From: Reticulitermes lucifugus
Taxonomy: Eukaryota; Arthropoda; Insecta; Blattodea; Rhinotermitidae
Length of the DNA stretch: 39,426 bases
Direction: 5' to 3'
Assembly: GCA_026260175.1 (NCBI GenBank)
Contig: JAKCWW010000266.1
Span: forward strand, 70,382 to 109,807
The notes beneath the pieces are model-generated. The model worked only from the letters and a program-made list of their open reading frames with translations. It did no database searches and was not told the DNA's origin. Position numbers and translations under genes: made by a program. Shown here in pieces: positions 33,281-39,426 of this stretch. Every line of letters begins with the position of its first letter. Positions within the stretch are counted from its first letter, which is position 1.

Positions 33281-35107
33281 TATATTGATATGAGCATAAA
33301 GATTGGTATTCTGTAATTATCACATTTTTCGGTTCCTCTGTAATTTGAAAGACTCAGTAATTTTTAAAAGTGTTTGTAAACAGCTAATAGCACAAATATT
33401 TAATTTACGAAAATTTGTAGAAATTTGTGTTTCACATACACATTTTTTCCTCTTCTTTCTTTGTTCATTCCGGAAGAATGGTAGAAAGGGGATAAAAAGT
33501 TATGGGTTTCGTCGGTTTCTATTTGCAGACTCTTCAGAAGATTGCCGGACAAATTGTTTCATTTTAATTGTTAATGTTCTCTGTGGCTATACCACATAAA
33601 TTCGGTAGTTGTTGCCTTGTTAATAAGCGTGTCTAGGTATTCTCGTCCGTACACAAATTAACACCGGAGTTCACAGATTATTTCGCTGTTGTACCACTAG
33701 GTGAAATTTAACAATTTCAATGTGCCACAAATGTTTTTTTGTGGTTAATTTAAAAAGCTGAACTTTGAAAGACTGGCTGATAGCGAAAATAAATTATATA
33801 ATGTTGCCAGTAATTGTGCGTATTAGCAAATATATGTGGCTTATGTTTAAGATCGTTTTTTTAATTTTTATCGTTTTTATGTTTCGAATTTTTATTAAGG
33901 CCGTGTTCCAGTAAACAATGGTTGGCTTACCATTAATGGTACGCGTACCGCAGTTTGAGAACCATACATTTCCATGCTTAGTCATGTTAGTAATAATTGT
34001 ATTTGAACCGTACAGAAAGAAGCAAGCCATTTATATACCCCTTGTTTTTTTCATCACTTACCTGGTGGGATAATACGAAATCTATACCAAGAAATGCGAA
34101 GGAGGATGGGGACTGGATGAATGGGCTCCGAATAGAATGAGGAATTTGTTGACTAGCTGAGCTGCTAGTAGGTTCTCAACACGATTCTGCTGCATAAAAT
34201 CAGTTATATCCTCTACCTGAAATTATTTTGTATAAAATTTGTGGATAATGATATATATATATATATATATAGGTGATAATTTTAGCTCATAACCATTACT
34301 TTGACGATAAAAACTGTCATGATTTCAATACAAACCGAATTGAGCGTCATGTAAAGTAGGTATTGTACCATAATTGTGATTCGATGTTAAAATTAATTTC
34401 ATGCAGTGCCCAAATTGTGGACAGATAGTACAGAAAATTAAATTCACACACAACAATTTTTAATGAAAGGCCGATAATTGGTTTACAAGTGTATCATGTT
34501 GATGGTTAGACAGAGAGGTGTGGTCTCTCCATTATGTATTTAATTCGTGAATTTTAAACAAAATATATATCAGTGTAAAGCAGTTGGCGAGAGGCATCAT
34601 GTGGACCAAAAGTGTGAAGACTGAGCTGCCCGGAAGAACTCTTAAGAGTGGACAGTAAAATGTTTGTTTACGGATCCAGTCAGTGTCATTTTTCATCTGT
34701 GTAGGCAATTTTGCGCCAATTGAGAGGGCGATAAGACATAAGAAAATGAGAAGTATGTGAAAGGAAATGGCCGTTTCCTGTTCCATCAGTTGCTTGAAGG
34801 GCCTCAGGACCTCTACAAAATAGGTCTATTTCTTGGACCAGTTACAAACTTTGAAGCTCGAAATTTGGAAGACTTACTCACTACAATGCTATGTTGACTG
34901 AACTTAAAGTGACAAACAAATTAATAACCAGAGGCATATAAATTGTCTTCGGTGTTCTTTTCTAACATCAGGTTGTCCTAGCTGGGAGGAACAAACCAAG
35001 GCAGAAATGACAAATAATAGGTCACTATAACAAGTAGTTACAAGCATGTCTCCGCGCTGCTTTAATTCGGTATTGAATAAAAATTTAAGCGCTGCCGGCT
35101 TATCATT
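33281..35107. other. AT-rich DNA, nothing recognised
   Basis: There is a TA run at 34251-34271. Open frames are at most 98 codons (33303-33599) and lack domains. Confidence 0.4.
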
Positions 35108-35650
35108 ACATATTTGTCTTACGAGAGGGTCACAGCCTCTTCCAAAGCAAGTGCTCCAAAAGTGCGATCCAGTGCTTCCTTTTTCAACTTCCAGTATCTT
35201 CTCGTTTCCTTAAGGTTATCCAGTAGCTGATTACGTCGTCTTCCTTGTCTTCCCGTCCCTTTTATCTTTCCTTTAGTGATGTGTTTTGGAAGGCAGTTCC
35301 TACGCAACGTGTGACCAATCCCATTAGCTTTCCTTCGTTTTATTGTATGTAGAATGTTCCTCTCCTCCTTGACTCTACGCAATATTTCATTTTTAACACG
35401 ATCAGACCAACTCATATTTTCCTACCTTCTCCAACACATTATTTCAAAACTTTTCAGGTATTTCTGATCTACTTTCCGAAGTGTCCAAGCTCCAGCACCA
35501 TACAAAGCTATGCTTCAAATTTCGCATTTTACTAGTTTCTTCCTTAAATTTAAGTTCATTTGCTGGTGAAAAGAGTCTTCTGCTTCTTCTTGATTGCTGC
35601 TTTTGCCATGGCAATCCTGGATTCAATTATACGTGTACCATGCCAACTAA
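35108..35650 (-). pseudogene. Broken C-terminal region of a non-LTR retrotransposon reverse-transcriptase ORF
   Basis: Reading leftward from about 35650 in shifting frames: ESRIAMAKAAIKKKQ, then after a 1-nt deletion NLNLRKKLVKCEI, a TGA (complement of 35515-35517), IALYGAGAWTLRKVDQKYL, a TAG (complement of 35422-35424), then an open stretch MSWSDRVKNEILRRVKEER...KRRKANGIGHTLRRN...GRRRN to a stop at 35119. Near 35150 another 1-nt loss shifts away from the expected FGRG..PLVRQ ending. ALYGAETWTLR and KANWIGHILRRNCL phrases are typical of the post-polymerase C-terminal part of insect endonuclease/reverse-transcriptase ORFs. The YxDD catalytic region lies upstream and is absent. The enzyme is dead. 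The clade, RTE/BovB-like, is tentative. Confidence 0.85.
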
Positions 35651-35814
35651 TTGTACGGATTTAAATGTGGAGGAAAATAATAAGAAAATTCTGACGCAGT
35701 GTGTTTCTGTATTTATTCATTTAGCTGACCACACAGTACCTCAGACTATACAGCATTTAATGGCAGGGTAATTAGTGAATAATAAATCGGAAATATTGTG
35801 GAAGGAAGCTGTTA

Positions 35815-35960
35815 TATATCCCGGCATCTCTTTGGAGGGACTTAGGAAAACCACGGAAAGCCTCAGTCCAGTTAGCCGGAGTCCAGGCCGAGATGTGAAC
35901 ACGAGTCCTCCCGAACATGCAGTAGGGTTGTTACCTACTATATTGAGACGTTCGGTTTCA
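35815..35960 (-). mobile_element. tRNA-derived SINE fragment, third family
   Basis: On the minus strand GTTCACATCTCGG (about 35890-35902) serves as the B-box, followed by GGTTTTCCTAAGTCCCTCC and GATGCCGGGATATA, a body I recognise as widespread in arthropod repeats. Its plus-strand translation contains SPGRDVNTSPPEHAVG, a well-known spurious protein phrase. The A-box side is degraded. Confidence 0.6.
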
Positions 35961-38045
35961 TCGTATCCCTGGACCTTCATTTGCACGGAGTTCGAAATCT
36001 GACGCTCCTTCTGTAACTTGCGTTTTCATGTTACATTTAACAGTACTTCTTTGTTCTTTTACACATTTCTTGTTTACTTCCTTCCTGCTCATTCTTTGTT
36101 TTTTATCTTTCCCGTTTTTGTCTGTTTATTTTTTCTGTTCTTCCTTCCTTTCTCTGGATACCTCACCATATTTAGAGAAATTTGCGCGCGAGATCATTCC
36201 GAGCGGCGCCTTGTGCAAGATCGAAATGAATGTTTGTTGTGTTGGCAGCCATTCAGCGTTGTAAAGTACGTCAAGAGAATATTGTGCTACGGAGCATTTG
36301 GTTTATCAAATTATGGTGCAGATATTTTGGTTTGTAATGTAATTCTAGAAATGTAAACTATTGCACACACTGTTCCGAGTATTTTGTAAGCCGGGTAGGG
36401 TGTGTAAATGTTGTGACGAAGATTATGTAAGAATTCAGACAAAGGAATAAAGTGACGTGTAAATATTCTGCTTCATTTCCTCCTTCTACTCTTTTGCGTA
36501 CGCTTTTATTGTTTTAAATTCTACACATATATATTTTACAAAATTTGTTACCAGTGAAAGTTTCAGAACGATCCAGTAAGTGACACTATCATTAATTTAT
36601 CTCTGAAGTTCTCGTAAGTATCTTGGTGTAATCAATAGTTTAATCAAGTATGGTTTCAAGAACAAGACATTTATATCAACTTTCTTAAAGCTTCTTCGAG
36701 GGGCTCAAAGCCCACTCTAAAGGAAGGTACGTGGACACACGTATGCAAACACTGGCACTTCCATTCACTTTTTCGTTTTTTTTTCTTTATTTATTCCTTC
36801 CCTTGTAATTTCCATGTTTCATACGGAAGTATGTCTTTATAAAATTGGAGAAATGGACTAGAGACTGGACACTTTTATTAGGCCTACCAGACTTCTGGTT
36901 CTGTTGACATTATACGCTTGTAGCCGAAACCCCTTTTTTGCATCGTAATAGATAAACTGTTTTCTAAGTGTGCTTGATGATATTAGTTCAAGCAGCAGTA
37001 ATGAGTTTTAGTAATTAACACTTAGATTGCAAATATTTTTAGTAAAGTTAGGTTTATCCCAAAGGGCACAAATAAATAAAAATGTCACTGTCAGCGCCCT
37101 GAAGGAAGGAGACTTCAATTGACAATGCAACTCGTCACTCCTTGACTCATAACTTGTATTTTGTTTGAATATACAGTGCGAACATTTAAGTGTCGAAATG
37201 ACGGAGAAGGGTAGAAAATTACTGTTCTTGTAGGTGCTGAAAGAAGTCTGTGATTTATGCTATTACGGAACGATCCAGCAGATCACAGTCGGTCCGATGA
37301 TTTTGACAGTTTTCTCCAGCTGACACGACACTAGGGCACTGAACTTATAAATTTAATTGCCTGTAATAAATGAGTTGTAGACAAATATGTTAAAACTTTT
37401 GTTTTGTGAAATAGAGCATGAATGTTGTGATAGGTCGAGTTTGTAGTGATAAGCAACAAGCATTTTTATTTAGGCATATGAGCTTTAGAACAAGATAGGC
37501 CGTAAAACGTTTTTCAACTTTTACTTTCGTATTAAACGCTACAAATTTGGGCCGATGTGAAACTTCGTGTTCGTGTATGAAAATTTTCTTTTACGGAAAC
37601 GTTTATATGCCTTACATGTAAATAAACGCAGTGGATAAAAAAAATTGAGCAAAATTCAACTTTTTGTCTGTAACGTTTTTGATCTCAGTGCTCCATTAGA
37701 TAAAAGCTATCCTATTTCGTAAATGTCGGAAAAAAATTATTCATTTTCCCACGTTAGGGGCATAAAGAGGCCACTGAGGCAAGGTAAGTCACGCCGGAGA
37801 GTGAGAGAAAGACGCGGGAGAAATTAATTTTTAATAACATGTTTGGTCTGTAAGGAAGTCAACTTGTATGTAAGTCTGTCCATTTTTGAACTCCCATTTT
37901 TAACCAGCTAAGTCCGCTGTCGTGTGCAAGTACAGCTGTGTGTTGCTACCACTGGTGATAGTGATAATGCTACCTGTAATTATTATTATAAGACATAATG
38001 TAATATTAATTACGGCCAATTAACTGAGCTTATATATTTGACATT
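35961..38045. other. AT-rich DNA, no gene recognised
   Basis: A T-rich 36028-36150 segment gives hydrophobic-looking frames (36018-36356) that are compositional. No splice-bounded exon, RNA gene or repeat was identified. Confidence 0.4.
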
Positions 38046-38336
38046 TTCACGGGATAGCTCAGTCGGTATAGCGACTCGCTACGGGCTGGACGTTCCGGGG
38101 ATCGAATCCCGGTGGGGGCGAGTTTTTCCGCACCCGTCCAGACCGGCCCTGGGGCCCACCCAGCCTCCTATATAATGGGTACCGTGTCTCTTTCCCGGGG
38201 GTAAAGCGGCTGGGGCGTGGAGTTGACCAACCACCCTCATCTAGTACTAAGGATAAAGAAAGAGTAGAGCTATACCTCTACTTCCCTTCTGGGCCTTCGT
38301 GGTCTGTTCTAGGAAGAACTTTACCTTTACCTTTAC
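38046..38336 (+). mobile_element. Nearly complete tRNA-derived SINE with (TTTACC)n tail
   Basis: The head begins GGGATAGCTCAGTCGGTA (38051-38068, A-box) with a B-box GATCGAATCCC at 38100-38110 and tRNA-like spacing. The body includes GCACCCGTCCAGACCGG, GGCCCACCCAGCC, CTTTCCCGGGGGTAAAG and GGTTGACCAACCACC-like words (reversed in the copies at 16449 and 31258), and ends GGCCTTCGTGG...TTTACCTTTACC (tail 38320-38336). It is the best-preserved SINE in the window and retains a plausible internal pol III promoter. No target-site duplication was obvious. Confidence 0.88.
38098..38112 (+). promoter_or_regulatory. SINE B-box (internal pol III promoter)
   Basis: GATCGAATCC fits the tRNA B-box consensus. 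With the A-box TAGCTCAGTCGG at 38055-38066 it would recruit TFIIIC if the SINE is still transcribed. Confidence 0.65.
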
Positions 38337-38385
38337 GGCGGTAAAATTCATATATTTTTCCTTTTTTATGACAGCCAGTATTTCT

Positions 38386-38600
38386 GGTAGGGATCCTCGC
38401 TCTTCCGGAATGTAACGCAGCGTTGTTTACCGACGTTTCGGGACAGAATATCGGTCCGATATGCTGTCCCGAAATCCGTTCGATAGGCCGTCCCGATATG
38501 TTGTTAAACAACTACGATCATACGCCGTGTAACGTCTCAGAACAGCGAAGGCCTCAGTTACATCGCAGCGGAAGTCTGAAATCCCGCATAGTTCTGGTAG
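38386..38600. other. Region with an imperfect palindrome and GTTTCG signature
   Basis: GGGACAG at 38440-38446 and CTGTCCC at 38464-38470 flank ATATCGG/CCGATAT, forming a stem of about 14 bp with few mismatches. The minus strand continues CCCGAAACGTCGGT, the same GAAAC-GUC-GGU end as the hammerhead-like motifs, but no CUGANGA core precedes it. GTTGTTTAAC-like palindromes lie at 38501-38513. Confidence 0.5.
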
Positions 38601-39265
38601 GTTGGTAGGCATAACTATTCATCACACTGCATGGTTTTATAACTTACATTGTCACATTATGAACCAGACATTTTGGTATGCAATAAGAAGGCAAGGTCTT
38701 TTTTCTTTACGTTGCAATACCTTTAGCATTAATGCCGAAAATCTATGTGGAAAAGTGACACAAAAACTAAAAATAATGTATGTTGAAATTGGAAAAGGCT
38801 ATAATGCAGTCACCGAATTGAGAGCAACGGGATTGCTGACACATGCCTTGCTACAATGTATGGAGTTCTTGTTACGTCATTGGCCTTTGTGCTTATCTGA
38901 ACTACTTCTCGATGCTGTATTTATGTTGCCCACGTATGTCGTTGTGTCGTTTGTTCACCCTCATTTCGCTGTCAGCTGGTGCCATTGAAGCTGTGGTTAC
39001 AGTACACAGTATAATTTGTGACTCTTGTATTGTCCCTTCTTCTATGGCCCTTTGCTCTTAATGGTTGTTAGAAGAAGGTGGAATGTATTTGACACCTTAC
39101 ACTATACAACCTCTTCTCTGCTGCCGCTCAAGTGTTACTTGGCAAGAGTGTAAATAAAGACCAAAGCCCGTGGTAAGTTAAACATGTTTATCCAGGAACA
39201 TAAACAGGCTGATGTAGCGGCCACACTCCATAGACCTTGATTTATTTTGTACCTGGTCCGAGCAT
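38601..39265. other. Unassigned DNA with a 128-codon open frame
   Basis: The plus-strand frame 38602-38988 is the longest gap-free frame in the second half of the window. It shows no domain, coiled coil or conserved motif I recognise. An AATAAA lies at 39153-39158. There is no splice or homology support, so it is not called a gene. Confidence 0.35.
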
Positions 39266-39426
39266 CAGATAAAGGTAAAGTAAAGAAATCCCACTACAGG
39301 CCTTGACAGGTCCTTAGGGCTCCAGGAGGTCGAGGCTCCCAGATTTATAGACGATCGGCACACGAAGGTGGTAAGGTTGTCAGCCCTACGCACCGGCCGC
39401 CTTTACCCCCCCGGAAAGATTCCTGG
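39266..39426 (-). mobile_element. tRNA-derived SINE, cut by the window end
   Basis: The reversed tail AAAGGTAAAGTAAAG (39271-39285) begins the element. CCGCCTTTACCCCCCCGG and GGAAAGATTCC near the window end correspond to the CCCGGGAAAGAG segment of the other SINEs. The tRNA head would lie beyond 39426. Confidence 0.65.

Noticed and set aside
38051..38122. Functional tRNA gene
   Set aside because: A and B boxes are good, but the acceptor stem does not close and the sequence runs into a SINE body and tail.
38602..38988. 128-codon plus-strand frame with an AATAAA downstream
   Set aside because: No domain or family recognised; a single AATAAA in AT-rich DNA is weak evidence.
1..39426. CRISPR array, prophage or bacterial operon
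   Set aside because: No direct repeats with regular unique spacers, no coding density and no bacterial signals; the sequence is clearly animal nuclear DNA.

Overview
The window reads as a piece of a large, AT-rich animal nuclear genome. There are no dense ORFs, operons or ribosome binding sites. It is full of decayed retroposons, and one assembly gap sits inside a satellite array. Pol III-type SINEs with a (TTTACC)n tail, a non-LTR reverse-transcriptase C-terminus of a type I associate with roaches and termites, and long simple repeats together suggest an insect, most likely Blattodea (cockroach or termite). That assignment comes from recognition, not a database search. I find no convincing host exon. 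Every open frame longer than 60 codons is either explained by a repeat or has no recognisable domain, so the window is best read as intergenic or deep intronic DNA.

The most interesting content is a set of inverted-repeat (foldback) elements at 1-501, 6895-7090 and 24281-24599. They carry five copies of a compact motif that folds as a minimal type I hammerhead ribozyme: a CUGANGA core, a stem II hairpin, GAAA, a 2-bp stem III, a GUA or GUC cleavage triplet and a short closing stem I. The motif is followed by a small hairpin and a conserved GTGCATTTGTTGG-like box. Hammerhead motifs are known from Penelope-like retroelements, and the inverted arrangement suits that class. No Penelope protein is visible here, so these would be non-autonomous or remnant copies. 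At least two further sites, 9963-10002 and 16309-16350, keep the same architecture with mutated cores.

Layout: 1-501 foldback element 1; 502-6290 mostly unique AT-rich DNA with a SINE (2085-2330) and a tRNA-like scrap (4180-4245); 6295-6326 AAT repeat; 6895-7090 foldback element 2; 7091-10780 unique DNA with one decayed hammerhead-like site; 10787-11617 a 61-bp satellite interrupted by a 642-nt N gap; 12124-12511 an ATGT microsatellite abutting a 5'-truncated LINE relic (12514-12669); 14130-16360 two fragments with the recurrent GAAAC-GTT/GTC signature; 16449-16900 a SINE next to an AAT tract and a dispersed repeat end; 16900-24280 mostly unique DNA; 24281-24599 foldback element 3; 25389-26697 two successive diverged tandem duplications; 27905-28140 a second SINE family; 29968-31960 a GC-richer repeat mosaic; 33014-33280 a SINE; 35108-35650 the broken C-terminus of a LINE reverse transcriptase; 35815-35960, 38046-38336 and 39266-39426 SINEs, the middle one nearly complete.

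The parts interact only as mobile DNA. LINE relics represent the kind of machinery that mobilises SINEs, and simple repeats sit repeatedly at element ends or insertion junctions.
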